From Calothrix anomala FACHB-343 (GTDB taxonomy: Bacteria > Cyanobacteriota > Cyanobacteriia > Cyanobacteriales > Nostocaceae), in NCBI RefSeq assembly GCF_014696435.1, contig NZ_JACJQG010000006.1:1-64000 (forward strand): a DNA stretch of 64,000 nt, written 5' to 3'. A program made the position numbers and the translations under genes. Below are positions 1-8,909 of the stretch, piece after piece. How positions within the stretch are numbered: the stretch's first letter is position 1; the number at the start of each line of letters is the position of its first letter. The notes beneath the pieces are model-generated. The model was given only the letters and a program-made list of their open reading frames with translations. It made no database searches and was not told the origin of the DNA.

Positions 1-84
1 CCTTCAACAAGTTTTTCAATGAATCTGTTAATTCCATTGACACCTATGTACATTCAAAAATCGAATCATCATTGAATTTACTAC

Positions 85-128
85 AAAAAGGGAAGGAAGA
101 GGTTGCCAACGGCAACCTCTTCCTTCCC
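85..128 (-). terminator. Strong hairpin, likely intrinsic terminator for minus-strand transcripts
   Basis: An 18-bp perfect inverted repeat (90-107 with 111-128) closes a 3-nt loop. On the minus strand it is followed directly by CTTTTTG, the usual layout of a Rho-independent terminator. On the plus strand no T-run follows. The nearest minus-strand gene ends about 540 bp upstream at 665, so it may terminate a long 3' UTR or a transcript not resolved here. Confidence 0.55.
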
Positions 129-132
129 CACC

Positions 133-149
133 AGAATGATTATCATTCT
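133..149. promoter_or_regulatory. Fur-box-like 17-bp perfect palindrome
   Basis: AGAATGATTATCATTCT is a perfect palindrome with 8-bp arms around a central T. It resembles the core of the classical Fur box (GATAATGATAATCATTATC). No gene start lies just beside it inside the window, so the target is unknown and could be to the left of the window. The match is by eye only. Confidence 0.3.
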
Positions 150-170
150 TATAAGTTGTATATTTTATTC

Positions 171-186
171 TCTGGAAGTCCCTAAC
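171..186. repeat. End of the AGGGACTTCCA dispersed repeat
   Basis: The motif TCTGGAAGTCCCTAAC is the right-hand end of a repeat family seen complete at 34660-34786. Left ends lie at 19774 and 40277. Only this end is recognisable here, next to a second Nostoc-type repeat (about 205-240) rich in CTACGCGAAAGCG-like sequence. Confidence 0.5.
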
Positions 187-296
187 GCGCCTTTTTTATT
201 TATTACGCTTCTCTACGAGACCCTACGCGAAAGCGTGTCAAAATTCCCACCAATTTAAATTATACAGCAGATTGCCAGTTGGTGAAGTACAGATGA

Positions 297-336
297 TCGT
301 TGATTGTAGGGGCACTGGCACTGCCATGCCCCAAAG
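297..336. repeat. Palindromic dispersed repeat (GTAGGGGCA...TGCCATGCCCC)
   Basis: The 19 bases starting ATCGTTGATTGTAGGGG are identical to those at 20605. They lead into an imperfect palindrome of the GGGGCATGGCA/TGCCATGCCCC type. Related palindromes occur at 20615-20643 and 27758-27783. The 88-codon open frame starting at 300 lies entirely in repeats and is not taken as a gene. Confidence 0.6.
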
Positions 337-394
337 CGCGTAACCTAATTTACCTTGAATATACCGTATTTGCGGCACATCAATATATTCTAGA

Positions 395-612
395 GGGTAT
401 GGCAATGCCCATAGGTGTCAACTTAAGCTCAAAACCTTTCTCTATCTCGTTTCCAGCCTCCGGCTGGAAATGCGTATTGCGAGGCTCTGCCTCGGAAGCT
501 GATAAATTGAGGCGGCAGCCCACAGATCATCGCTCCCACTCAGAGCATGGGAGCCAGTTAGGATAAGGGTTTTGCGTTAAGTTGACACCAATGGGCAATG
601 CCATGCCCCTAC
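395..612. repeat. MITE-like element with about 30-bp terminal inverted repeats
   Basis: The left arm from about 399 (ATGGCAATGCCCATAGGTGT, continuing through CAACTTAA) matches the reverse complement of the right arm near 577-604 with one mismatch over 28 bp. The pairing continues inward with AAAACC/GGTTTT. The interior holds smaller palindromes (CCAGCCTCCGGCTGG near 451). There is no coding potential. It looks like a non-autonomous element, possibly built on the GGGCATGGCA palindrome family. Size is about 218 bp. Confidence 0.6.
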
Positions 613-664
613 CACGCTTTTAAACCCCAATCCGTAGGTGGAGTTTTTGATATTGAGAGTATAT

Positions 665-1141
665 TCAAAGAAATTGACTCTGATATTTTAAAGAAATCTC
701 TTGCAATTTATTTAAAAGCTTGGTTATTAGCTCGCAGAGTTCCAGTTCTGTAAAATTATTAGGAGTATGACCATTATTTTCTTCTATAAAGCTATTAGTT
801 AAAAAATTCCTGAAAGCAAACATTCTTTCTGCTTCTGGGAAACTAAAGTACTTTTCTAGCTTTTCAGCAATTTCGGGAATTGGTTTATTAGCTAGCTGCT
901 GGCGAACTATTAAGGCTATGGAGTCATCACTTTTGAGAAAATCAATCACTGAGTCTAAAAAACTCTGCTGTTCTTCTTCCTCCCATTTTTCCCACCAATC
1001 TCCATCTACGTCTTCAACATACCTATCTACATAATCAAGTCCATAAGTCATCCAATTTCTTTGTAAATCTCTAGCTGCTGCTAAATGCTCTAAAAATGTT
1101 TCCAATCTTTCTTGAGGTTCTACTGACCTTTGTTTCCCCAT
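665..1141 (-). CDS. Acidic protein of unknown function (paralogue of the gene at 4855-5322)
   Basis: This encodes 158 residues, acidic and probably mostly helical, and no family was recognised. A conserved signature near residues 44-52 (DVDGDWWEKW) recurs as DVDGDWLDTW in the 155-residue protein at 4855-5322. The two also share the spacing of several Leu/Glu-rich helices, so they are clearly paralogues. No signal peptide or membrane segment is visible. It is the last gene of a minus-strand cassette, 44 bp after the 231-residue protein at 1186-1881. The same order (231-residue gene, then this type) occurs upstream of the CHAT gene. Its repeated pairing suggests that it works with its 231-residue partner. 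Confidence 0.75.
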   Translation of the reverse strand: MGKQRSVEPQERLETFLEHLAAARDLQRNWMTYGLDYVDRYVEDVDGDWWEKWEEEEQQSFLDSVIDFLKSDDSIALIVRQQLANKPIPEIAEKLEKYFSFPEAERMFAFRNFLTNSFIEENNGHTPNNFTELELCELITKLLNKLQEISLKYQSQFL

Positions 1142-1185
1142 AGTGGTGTAGTTTAGTTAAGACAGTACAGGAAAAAGACTTAAAA

Positions 1186-1881
1186 CTATAAACTAAATTT
1201 TAAATAAACGCCAGTTTTTAGGCGATCGCTGTTATACAGTGATATATTCACTAGCTGAGTGACAAAATCCGTAATATGGGGGTTGTAACTTAAAAACAAA
1301 CCTCTATCTATGCCCCATTGTTGTAAGGTATTTTCCCAATTATCAGATTTTTCTTGAGAAAATTCATCCGAGAGGCTCGTAATCTGAATGCACAGTGGTT
1401 GCTGCTCTTTATTACTTATAATTATATCAGTTGCCATCGAAAAGTCTGCTATATAGCAATGCCAAAATGTCCCTTCTCGATGGACAACATCTGTAGCGAT
1501 CGCTCTTAATATATTGATATCCTCTTGCTGAAACTCCCCAGCCATCAATTTTCTTTTCCAGATAGAAAACTTAGGATCTGGTTGATTGAGCCATTTGGGA
1601 AATAAATACTTATACCAATAATATTCTGATGGCGTCATTCGCGCAAAGTATTTATCCTGCTCCTCCGGCGATTCTAACGCTTGAATATCCAGCCAAATTA
1701 GCGCATCTTGAATAATTTGTTGCAGAAAAAAAAGCACAAATTTTTTAGCTGTTAAAGAACCAGGCTTAACATCTTTAACCCAGCGATTTATATCTTCTAA
1801 TTTTCTCGCTAAACCCGGATCGATAACAGATGCTTCCTCTATGAGTAATCTTAATTGTTTTTTAATATCTTTGGCGTGCAA
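1186..1881 (-). CDS. Protein of unknown function, 231-residue family (copy A)
   Basis: The 231 residues match the protein at 5387-6082 almost end to end at the same length. Long identical stretches include INRWVKDVKPGSLTAK (about 31-46), KLMAGEF and DRGLFLSYNP. The N-terminal half is helical. The C-terminal half has a beta-rich stretch with ATDIIIS followed by PLCIQITS. This loosely recalls the D...(E/Q)xK arrangement of PD-(D/E)XK nuclease folds, but the lysine is replaced, so nuclease activity is only a guess. The gene lies 133 bp after the CHAT gene and 44 bp before its small acidic partner. No signal peptide or TM segment is seen. Confidence 0.75.
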   Translation of the reverse strand: MHAKDIKKQLRLLIEEASVIDPGLARKLEDINRWVKDVKPGSLTAKKFVLFFLQQIIQDALIWLDIQALESPEEQDKYFARMTPSEYYWYKYLFPKWLNQPDPKFSIWKRKLMAGEFQQEDINILRAIATDVVHREGTFWHCYIADFSMATDIIISNKEQQPLCIQITSLSDEFSQEKSDNWENTLQQWGIDRGLFLSYNPHITDFVTQLVNISLYNSDRLKTGVYLKFSL

Positions 1882-2014
1882 ATAATGATAAACCTCTAAA
1901 CTGGAGTGAGTCGCTGGAATTGTAAATTTATTTTATAGCATTCTCACCTATTAACCTGCAAAAACCCTAAACCATCGTGTTGACGGTTAAGGAATCAGCA
2001 AGTGCGATCGCTTA

Positions 2015-4786
2015 TCATCGTAAACCTTGACAGATAAAAGCAGACCAATAACGCGGATGGGAAAAGGGAAACTGCTCTATCAAATTTTCTACCGCCTCAA
2101 GTTGATTTTTCAGCTTGCCGTAGTTTAAAAATTTACTATCCCATTTTAAGCGCTCTACTGAACCTCGCTGGTATTGGGATCTCTTATTCTTTGCTTCTTC
2201 AAATTCGGTTTTTGCGTGATTGTATAGTTTTTTAATATCCGTCCTCTGCAAAAATTCCTCTTTTTTCATCTGGCGCAGTTGAAGTTGTGCTTGTCGTAAA
2301 GCTTCCGGACGGCTTTTACTATGTTGTCTATTTTGGTAGTAAAATACTGAAAATACTGCTGTTGCTAAATCATTAACTGCCCACAGAGTACTGACAACGC
2401 TTCTAGCACCAGCACACAAAAAGCCTGTGGAAAGAGTGAGAATATCATCAGTTAGCGAAGGAATACCCAAATTCGTCTCGCAGCAGGAAAGAAAAACATC
2501 AGAGAGATTGGGTAAACGCCATCCTGGTGTCATCAATTGCCCTAAAGTAATATTCCCATCTCCTAATTTCAAATGTGATTCCAGGGGATTGTCAAGACAA
2601 GATTCCGCATGATGACAGCAGTGAAGTACCTTGACTTGTTCAGCTAGCTGGCGATATTTAGCTTTAGTAGCTTGATTACTACCCCTCAAGCGTTGAGAGT
2701 GAGGAATGTTGTACAGTTTGGCAAGCTGTTCGCCTTCAAAACTGGCACAGGGTAGATCGTCTGTAGCATCTTCCACAGTACCGTATGATAGATCGCCGCT
2801 TTCTATCTTGTCGCGTTGTTGACAAAATTCCAAAATTTGGCAGCTAGGAGTATAGCGAATGAGAAACTTATCTCCTAAATATTGATTATTCGCAATAGGT
2901 AAAGCCGCGAAGGGAATTTGGTGGAGCAATAAGTGAGGTACTAGAATTAGTTCTTCAATACCTTCTAAATGTTGGGAAATGAGTTCAGCCAGTTGCAAGC
3001 GTTGAGATAGTTCGCCGAGAAACCAATCGATTTGACTCCCCCATGTGGGATTATCATTTACATACACTAATAACCAATTATCAAAAATCCACTGTTGTAG
3101 CGTTTTTAGCCCTTGTTGGGTGCAAGTGTGGAGGGTAATTTGATTTTGTCGCAGGACAAAAATATGGGTGTCATTATCGGTAGTGTAGAAACTGAGAATA
3201 GCGGTATTAGGGTTGTCAATTAGGTTTTGAATTTTTGACAAGCTGAGAGGGTTAACTTGAATTTCGCCAGCTAACACAGGATCTAGGCGTCTGATTTGTT
3301 CCCAAACTTGCTGTTTTTCAGTTTCTAGAGATGCGATCGCTTCGTTGTAAGCTTGGAATGCAGCGCGTGTTTGACTCCGGTTATCGTTGGATTTTAAGCG
3401 ATCGCGTTGTTGATCAATTTGCTGTTGCAGTTCTTCATACTGCTGCAATAATTCTTTAACTTCTGGAGGAATTTCGCCGCTTTGGTAGAGATCGTTACTT
3501 GCCATTAAATCTACCAGACGTTTAGAGCGCGATCGCTCTGCGTATTCAAAAGCTTTTTCTATTTCTCCCGCGTTGATGGAGGCTTGTACCATTTTCTGAT
3601 AAACACCAATGGCTTCTTCGATAATTTCTTGGCGACGATAATCAGACTTTAGGCGATTGCGGCTAATTTCTACTGCTTGAATAGCAATACTGTAGCCATA
3701 AATAGCTTCTTTCCAAATTCCTGATTTAAAAGCAGTGTTTCCAATATTGCGAGCAGTTCTAAATGCTTCAGCAGGATATATTTCAGGTGTATGAACTTCT
3801 AGAGCTAATCTATAATTGGCTATTGCTGAAGCGATTAAACCTTGCTCACGATAAGCATTACCCAAATTATTCTGAAGAATGGCATAAGCAAATGGATAAT
3901 TTTCACGGGTATAGAATTTCAAAGAATTCTGACAAGCTTGAACTGCTAATTGCAAATTTTCTTGTGTATCTCCTTGAACCCTTTTATTATATGCCATACC
4001 CAGATTCATTTGAGTATTTGCCCATTGTTCAGGAAATGATTTCTGATTTATAACTCCTAATACCTCATTGTAAATATCTATTGCTAATTCCCAATTTTTT
4101 GAACGATTATCATTAGGTATATCACAATAAGCAGATGCAAGAGTATTTTTTACAATACACCATTTTTCAATCAATTGATTTTTATTGAAAATCTCTAATA
4201 TTTGATTACAAATTTTGACTATTCTATTTAAATCTTCATCAAACTCAATTATATTTTTGGTAAGTTTAATCTTTTTTAAATAAAAAATTACCCAATTAGT
4301 TTGAGTTTCTGCCCACTCTACAGGAAATTTTTCATAAGAGTAAAATTGTAAAGCATCTTGATAAGCTAACAATGCTTTTTCCAAATTTTCTACTGGATCA
4401 CCATAAATGCGATATCCATAAGAATTTCCCAAATTTAGTTTAGATGTAGCCCAAAATTGAGGAAATTTATCACGAGTGAAAATAACTTCAATAACTTCGT
4501 AACAAGCAATTGCAATATCTAAGTTGTAAGCTATGTTTCCATGTGGAAACTGTCCAATTATTGTGCCAAAATTTCCAATAGCTTCTGCTGCTGCTAATGT
4601 TTGTGCATTGTACAGGCTTTCTCTAGCAAAGTAATTTTTAGCCCAATGACGCAACAATACAGCCAAATTCAAATCTAGTTTGTCTAGATTATCTTGGAGT
4701 AAAGGATAAACTGTATTTTTATCGCCATAACTGTGTGATGTTTTTAACAATAAAGTCAACAAAAAATCTATAGGTTCTTCTTTCAT
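2015..4786 (-). CDS. TPR-CHAT domain protein (caspase-like peptidase family)
   Basis: This encodes 923 residues. About residues 60-400 carry repeated TPR-like helices (for example WANTQMNLGMAYNKR and LQNNLGNAYREQG). A charged coiled coil follows at about 440-500. A C-terminal CHAT domain runs from about 560 to the end. The CHAT catalytic pair is visible: His726 in LHCCHHAE (aligning with the family's VHLATHA) and Cys769 in LSCCETN (family LSACETG). The conserved tail FPFSHPRYWSAFICQG is also present. CHAT proteins are caspase-clan peptidases, many of them in bacterial conflict or programmed-death systems. TPRs usually sense a partner. The gene sits between two copies of an unknown gene pair, which makes those proteins candidate regulators or substrates. 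Confidence 0.88.
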   Translation of the reverse strand: MKEEPIDFLLTLLLKTSHSYGDKNTVYPLLQDNLDKLDLNLAVLLRHWAKNYFARESLYNAQTLAAAEAIGNFGTIIGQFPHGNIAYNLDIAIACYEVIEVIFTRDKFPQFWATSKLNLGNSYGYRIYGDPVENLEKALLAYQDALQFYSYEKFPVEWAETQTNWVIFYLKKIKLTKNIIEFDEDLNRIVKICNQILEIFNKNQLIEKWCIVKNTLASAYCDIPNDNRSKNWELAIDIYNEVLGVINQKSFPEQWANTQMNLGMAYNKRVQGDTQENLQLAVQACQNSLKFYTRENYPFAYAILQNNLGNAYREQGLIASAIANYRLALEVHTPEIYPAEAFRTARNIGNTAFKSGIWKEAIYGYSIAIQAVEISRNRLKSDYRRQEIIEEAIGVYQKMVQASINAGEIEKAFEYAERSRSKRLVDLMASNDLYQSGEIPPEVKELLQQYEELQQQIDQQRDRLKSNDNRSQTRAAFQAYNEAIASLETEKQQVWEQIRRLDPVLAGEIQVNPLSLSKIQNLIDNPNTAILSFYTTDNDTHIFVLRQNQITLHTCTQQGLKTLQQWIFDNWLLVYVNDNPTWGSQIDWFLGELSQRLQLAELISQHLEGIEELILVPHLLLHQIPFAALPIANNQYLGDKFLIRYTPSCQILEFCQQRDKIESGDLSYGTVEDATDDLPCASFEGEQLAKLYNIPHSQRLRGSNQATKAKYRQLAEQVKVLHCCHHAESCLDNPLESHLKLGDGNITLGQLMTPGWRLPNLSDVFLSCCETNLGIPSLTDDILTLSTGFLCAGARSVVSTLWAVNDLATAVFSVFYYQNRQHSKSRPEALRQAQLQLRQMKKEEFLQRTDIKKLYNHAKTEFEEAKNKRSQYQRGSVERLKWDSKFLNYGKLKNQLEAVENLIEQFPFSHPRYWSAFICQGLR

Positions 4787-4854
4787 TTATAATTAGCTTT
4801 TAGCTTGTTATTTGAAGGTCTTTTACTATTTATAAAAACATATGTATCAAAAAA

Positions 4855-5322
4855 TTATTTCCACATTTCTGCCAACTTCTCCAGCAATTCCTCAGCTAAA
4901 TCCAATAACTCAATTTCATCAATTTCATTACTAATTCCGCGAGTAGTTTCTGAAACTGTAAAACTATCCGCTAATACATTTTTGACGGCAAAAATCTGGT
5001 CTTCTTCTTCAGATAAATTCAGACATTTTTCTAATTCAACAGCAATCTCTTTTAGCGGTTTATCTTTTAGCTGCTTTCTGACCCTCACCGCTACCAAGTC
5101 ATCACTTTGCAGGAAATTAATCACTAATTCTACAAAACTTTGCTGCTCATCTTCGTCTTCTCCCCATGTATCTAGCCAATCTCCGTCAACATCATCACAA
5201 TATAAATGAGCGGCATCAAGCCCATATTTTATGATGTCATCCTGTAATTTTTGAGCAGCTTCTACAGCTTGTAAAAAGTTGTCTAATCTCTGTTGACGGT
5301 CAGATTGTTTTTCCTGAACCAT
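4855..5322 (-). CDS. Acidic protein of unknown function (paralogue of the gene at 665-1141)
   Basis: This encodes 155 residues, strongly acidic (an EDEDEQQSF run near residue 55) and helical. It shares the DVDGDWLDTW signature and overall length with the 158-residue protein at 665-1141. No known domain, signal peptide or membrane segment is visible. It begins 64 bp after the 231-residue gene (copy B) and ends 68 bp before the CHAT gene. All three face the same way and are probably co-transcribed. A plus-strand reading frame overlaps most of it, but the paralogue supports the minus strand. Confidence 0.75.
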   Translation of the reverse strand: MVQEKQSDRQQRLDNFLQAVEAAQKLQDDIIKYGLDAAHLYCDDVDGDWLDTWGEDEDEQQSFVELVINFLQSDDLVAVRVRKQLKDKPLKEIAVELEKCLNLSEEEDQIFAVKNVLADSFTVSETTRGISNEIDEIELLDLAEELLEKLAEMWK

Positions 5323-5386
5323 AAGGACTCACTTTGTTAAGTAATAACGTGGCTAGACAAATCCAGTAAATGAAAGTGACCGACAA

Positions 5387-6082
5387 CTATAAATTAAATT
5401 TTAAATAACTACCTATACTGAGATTATCGCTGTTATATAATAATATGTTGACTATCTGATTCACAAAATCTGTTGCACGGGGATTGTAACTTAAAAATAA
5501 TCCTCTATCTATTGCCCAAAAAATTAGGGTATTTTCCCAATCATCAAACTTGTCTTGAGAAAATTCCTCGGAAACGCTAGTGAGTTGAATACATAGTGGC
5601 ATCTCTTGCCTACTGCTAACAATTATATCAGTTGCCATAGATAGGTCTGCAATATAGCGTTGTACAATGGTTCTGCCACAATTTTTAATGTTATTAGCAA
5701 TAGAGTCAATTAATTTGGCATCTTCCTGATTAAACTCCCCCGCCATTAGTTTTCGTCTCCAGATATAAAATTTAGGGTCGTTTTCACTCAACCATTTAGG
5801 GAACAAGTAGCCATACCAATATTTTAAAGTTGGATTCAGCGCTGTTAAAGCTGATTGCTGCTCTTCTTGGGATGGTAATGATTTAAGTCTCAACCAAACT
5901 TCAGCATCTTGGAGAATTTGTTGCAAAAACAGGATGACAAATCTTTTTGCAGTCAGCGAACCTGGTTTAACATCTTTTACCCAGCGATTTATCTCTTGTA
6001 ATCTATTCGCTAACCTGGGATCAATCGCAGATGCTTCCTCAATCAATGACTTTAGCCTGTCTTTAATTTCTCTTGCTTGCAA
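5387..6082 (-). CDS. Protein of unknown function, 231-residue family (copy B)
   Basis: This 231-residue paralogue of the protein at 1186-1881 has the same length and is roughly 60% identical by eye. Conserved blocks are EINRWVKDVKPGSLTAKRF (about 30-48), RRKLMAGEFNQED, SMATDIIVS, PLCIQLTS and AIDRGLFLSYNPR. As in copy A, the second half has a beta-rich region that might be a degenerate nuclease-like fold, but no catalytic set is complete. It is the first gene of the CHAT cassette, starting about 70 bp downstream of the hairpin that likely terminates lysS. It probably has its own promoter in the AT-rich stretch 6083-6150. Confidence 0.75.
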   Translation of the reverse strand: MQAREIKDRLKSLIEEASAIDPRLANRLQEINRWVKDVKPGSLTAKRFVILFLQQILQDAEVWLRLKSLPSQEEQQSALTALNPTLKYWYGYLFPKWLSENDPKFYIWRRKLMAGEFNQEDAKLIDSIANNIKNCGRTIVQRYIADLSMATDIIVSSRQEMPLCIQLTSVSEEFSQDKFDDWENTLIFWAIDRGLFLSYNPRATDFVNQIVNILLYNSDNLSIGSYLKFNL

Positions 6083-6151
6083 AAAACACCATACCTCAAA
6101 AAATGAGTTAATTTCGCATATTTTACGACTATATTAATAGCAATATCAAGT

Positions 6152-6197
6152 AAAAAACCTGTACAAATGCGGTTTTTCGCCCTTATACAGGTTTTTT
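6152..6197 (-). terminator. Intrinsic terminator downstream of lysS
   Basis: A perfect 12-bp inverted repeat, AAAAAACCTGTA (6152-6163) with TACAGGTTTTTT (6186-6197), lies 15 bp past the lysS stop codon. Each arm ends in a run of six A/T, so it could act in both directions. It separates lysS from the CHAT cassette. Confidence 0.65.
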
Positions 6198-6212
6198 GGA
6201 TTTAAGTATGAC

Positions 6213-7745
6213 TTATTGCTCAGTTGTGGTTTCTGGGGATGATTCAGATTTTTCGGGTTTGAGTAGAGGGAAAGCGATCGCATCCCGAATACTAGCAGCA
6301 TCAGTTAATAGCATCACTAACCGATCTATCCCAATTCCTAAACCCCCTGTAGGTGGCATTCCATATTCCAAAGCTGTCAAAAAGTCCTCATCAACACCTT
6401 GGGCTTCTAAGTCGCCAGCAGCTTTACGCGCAGCTTGGGCTTCCAGGCGTTCCCTTTGATCGATGGGATCGGTAAGTTCGGAGAAACTATTCGCCGTCTC
6501 CCGCCCAACGATAAATAATTCAAACCGTTCTACCAACCCAGGCTGAGAACGATGGGGTTTAGCCAAAGGCGAAATTTCTACCGGATAGTCAATCACAAAG
6601 GTAGGCTGAATTAAATTAGCTTCTACCTTTTCTTCAAAGGCTAAATTCAGTAATTTGCCAATTGATTGAGCTTCATCTATACCCGGAATTCCAGCATTTT
6701 TACTAGCTGCTTTTGCTTCTTCCAAAGTTTGGAAAGACTTAAAATCTAAGCCTGTATATTCTTTTACTAAATCATGCATTGTTACCCGCCGCCAAGGTGG
6801 TGTTAAATCCACAGCTAGCCCTTGGTAGGTAATATGCAGCGTGCCGAGAACATCTTGGGCAACAGTGGTGACAATTCCCTCTGTCAGCTCCATCATATCG
6901 TTGTAATCGGCGTAGGCTTGGTAAATTTCAATGGTGGTAAATTCTGGGTTGTGTCGGGTAGAAATTCCTTCATTGCGGAAAATTCGCCCTAACTCAAACA
7001 CCTTTTCAAAACCACCCACAATCAACCTTTTAAGATGCAGTTCTGTGGCAATCCGCAGATACAACTCCATATCTAAGGTATTGTGATAGGTGATAAACGG
7101 ACGCGCATCTGCACCCCCAGCTTCACTTTGTAGCACTGGCGTTTCAATTTCTAGAAAATCGCGCTGTTCTAAATAGCGACGAATTCCCGCCGTGATTTGG
7201 GCGCGACGGCGGAAAGTTTGCCGCACATCAGGGTTGACAATTAAGTCAACATAACGCTGACGGTAGCGTTTAGCCACATCCGTCAACCCATGCCACTTGT
7301 CGGGTAGAGGCAACAAAGATTTAGTGAGGATGCTGTATTGTTTGACGTATACCGATAACTCGCCCTTTTCAGTCCGTTTGATAGTGCCTTTGACTCCCAA
7401 GATGTCGCCAGCATCTGACAATTGCTTCAGGTGGTTGAAAGCATCAGCATCAATATCTGCCATGCTTTCTTGAATGCGATTTTTCTCTAAATAAAGCTGA
7501 ATTGTGCCTGTTTCATCTTGCAAAGTGAAGAAAGCCAGTTTACCAAACACGCGACGCGCTAGAATGCGTCCAGCAATGGCAACTTCTAAATCAACTTCTT
7601 CGCCACTGGCTAAGTCAGCAAATTTTTCTTGCAATTGTGCGGCATGGTGGGTAGATTCCCATCGATAGGCATAGGGATTCATTCCCAGCTGTTTTAGCTG
7701 ATCTACTTTTTCCAGCCTCGCGGCACGGATATCTTCTTCCGACAT
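6213..7745 (-). CDS. lysS: Lysyl-tRNA synthetase, class II
   Basis: LysS charges tRNA-Lys in the cytoplasm in an ATP-dependent reaction. The 510 residues are normal for the bacterial family. An OB-fold anticodon-binding domain lies at about 50-155 ([20 protein letters not shown]). The class II catalytic core follows. Motif 2 is seen in [13 protein letters not shown] followed by [10 protein letters not shown], and motif 3 in [12 protein letters not shown] near 475. The start at 7745 (ATG) fits the family N-terminus. The C-terminus has a short Ser/Glu/Thr tail typical of cyanobacterial versions. It appears to be a single-gene transcript followed by a hairpin terminator. Confidence 0.96.
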   Translation of the reverse strand: MSEEDIRAARLEKVDQLKQLGMNPYAYRWESTHHAAQLQEKFADLASGEEVDLEVAIAGRILARRVFGKLAFFTLQDETGTIQLYLEKNRIQESMADIDADAFNHLKQLSDAGDILGVKGTIKRTEKGELSVYVKQYSILTKSLLPLPDKWHGLTDVAKRYRQRYVDLIVNPDVRQTFRRRAQITAGIRRYLEQRDFLEIETPVLQSEAGGADARPFITYHNTLDMELYLRIATELHLKRLIVGGFEKVFELGRIFRNEGISTRHNPEFTTIEIYQAYADYNDMMELTEGIVTTVAQDVLGTLHITYQGLAVDLTPPWRRVTMHDLVKEYTGLDFKSFQTLEEAKAASKNAGIPGIDEAQSIGKLLNLAFEEKVEANLIQPTFVIDYPVEISPLAKPHRSQPGLVERFELFIVGRETANSFSELTDPIDQRERLEAQAARKAAGDLEAQGVDEDFLTALEYGMPPTGGLGIGIDRLVMLLTDAASIRDAIAFPLLKPEKSESSPETTTEQ

Positions 7746-8307
7746 GGTAACGAACGCTCATAGGGCAAGATTAATTATAGATGCTGCAAAAGTAGCCGCG
7801 ACTGTCAAAGCTAAAAACAGACAGCACAAAATAAAGCAACAGAGAAAGAATAACTCTCAATACTGCTCGATTCAGCCCAAAAATCTTAACCTGCGTAGCG
7901 GGGTTCCCGGCTTGTAGACGCGGAGCGGCTTCCCGCAGGGTAGTAAGTTTGAGGAACGTAGGGGACTTACAAAAAATAAATTACCCATATTTTCGTAGTG
8001 CGAGCATCTTGCTCGCTCTTGAACACCAGCGAGCGAGACGTTTGTCCTTCGGACACGCTACGCGTTAAGCGAAGCTATGCCGAAGGCTTTACGCACTACA
8101 AATGTATTGGGTATTTAAAAAATTGGATGTACCTAGAGCAAACATTGGGGGGCTGTGTTGGGTTTCGCAGAGCCTCAACCCAACCTACGATTTTCTATTC
8201 CCTCCGGGAGTAAGATACTTGTACTTCTACAAGTAGCAAGTTTTGACTGTGGTTTAAATCCTCATCCAAAACATTCTGTTGCCTGTTGCCTGTTGCCTGT
8301 TCCCTTT
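7746..8307. repeat. Intergenic region filled with Nostoc-type dispersed repeats
   Basis: No gene is seen. The stretch holds a hairpin repeat at 7890-7939 (CCTGCG...CGCAGG around GGGTTCCCGGCTTG). It also holds a cluster of CGAGCATCTTGCTCGCTC and GCGAAGCTATGCCGAAGGC-type palindromes (8000-8095), a GTTGGGTTTCGC...CAACCCAACCTACG palindrome (8155-8190), and a GTTGCCT heptamer run (8278-8300). Short open frames here lie wholly within repeats. Confidence 0.7.
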
Positions 8308-8709
8308 TTAAATTGCCGGAGTTTTTTTCGGAAACATAAATTTTAATTTGAGATTGGTAAATTTCAAAATTGCTTGAATCAGTTCTCGCTGTTCTGGTTG
8401 TAAATTTAATTTTTCTAAAGCTTGATTGAGTTTAGCACCTTGATGTAATTCTTTCGCTAGTTTCTCACGTTGTGCTGAATTTAAAATAGCCCGGATTTCT
8501 CTGTTTCTTCTTTGGCGTAATCCCTGAATTCTTTGGCGCTGTAAAGGGCTTAATTCAACATCTGAGGATGATTGAGTAGATTGGGCAACAATGAAGTGAG
8601 ATTTGCTATTAATTGTGTCTGGTGATGCTATAGCAATTCCAGATGTGAAGCAGAACAGCAAAACTATATAAGTCAATAGGCAGAGAAATTTGCTAAATTT
8701 AATTATCAT
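8308..8709 (-). CDS. Small exported helical protein, possibly Spy/CpxP-like
   Basis: This encodes 133 residues. An N-terminal signal peptide is visible, with a hydrophobic core at about 8-27 ending in AIASP. The rest is charged and helical (LSPLQRQRIQGLRQRRNREI and LNLQPEQRELIQAILK). The spacing of LSPLQ/LQPEQ before Arg-rich helices recalls the LTxxQ repeats of Spy/CpxP-type periplasmic chaperones, but the match is loose. It stands alone between a repeat region and the M48 protease gene, with no clear operon partner. Confidence 0.65.
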   Translation of the reverse strand: MIIKFSKFLCLLTYIVLLFCFTSGIAIASPDTINSKSHFIVAQSTQSSSDVELSPLQRQRIQGLRQRRNREIRAILNSAQREKLAKELHQGAKLNQALEKLNLQPEQRELIQAILKFTNLKLKFMFPKKTPAI

Positions 8710-8909
8710 TGATAAAACTTATTTATTACATTTTGATTACAATGGTAATAAACAAAAAAAGGGCAATTTTTAGTTTGATTATTCAACCTATCTTTTATAA
8801 TAAAATAATTGGAGCAATTACAAAACTATTATTTTTTGAGCATAAAAGAGTAAATGGTACGTTATGAAAATCCTAACGTACCTGCATACAAAATACTGAG
8901 TAACTAAAA

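Noticed and set aside
300-566. 88-codon plus-strand open frame
   Set aside because: It lies entirely within palindromic repeats and a MITE-like element, has no ribosome-binding site, and its translation has no domain-like pattern.
4805-5209. 134-codon plus-strand frame opposite the acidic gene
   Set aside because: It is Ser-rich shadow translation. The minus-strand product has a clear paralogue at 665-1141.
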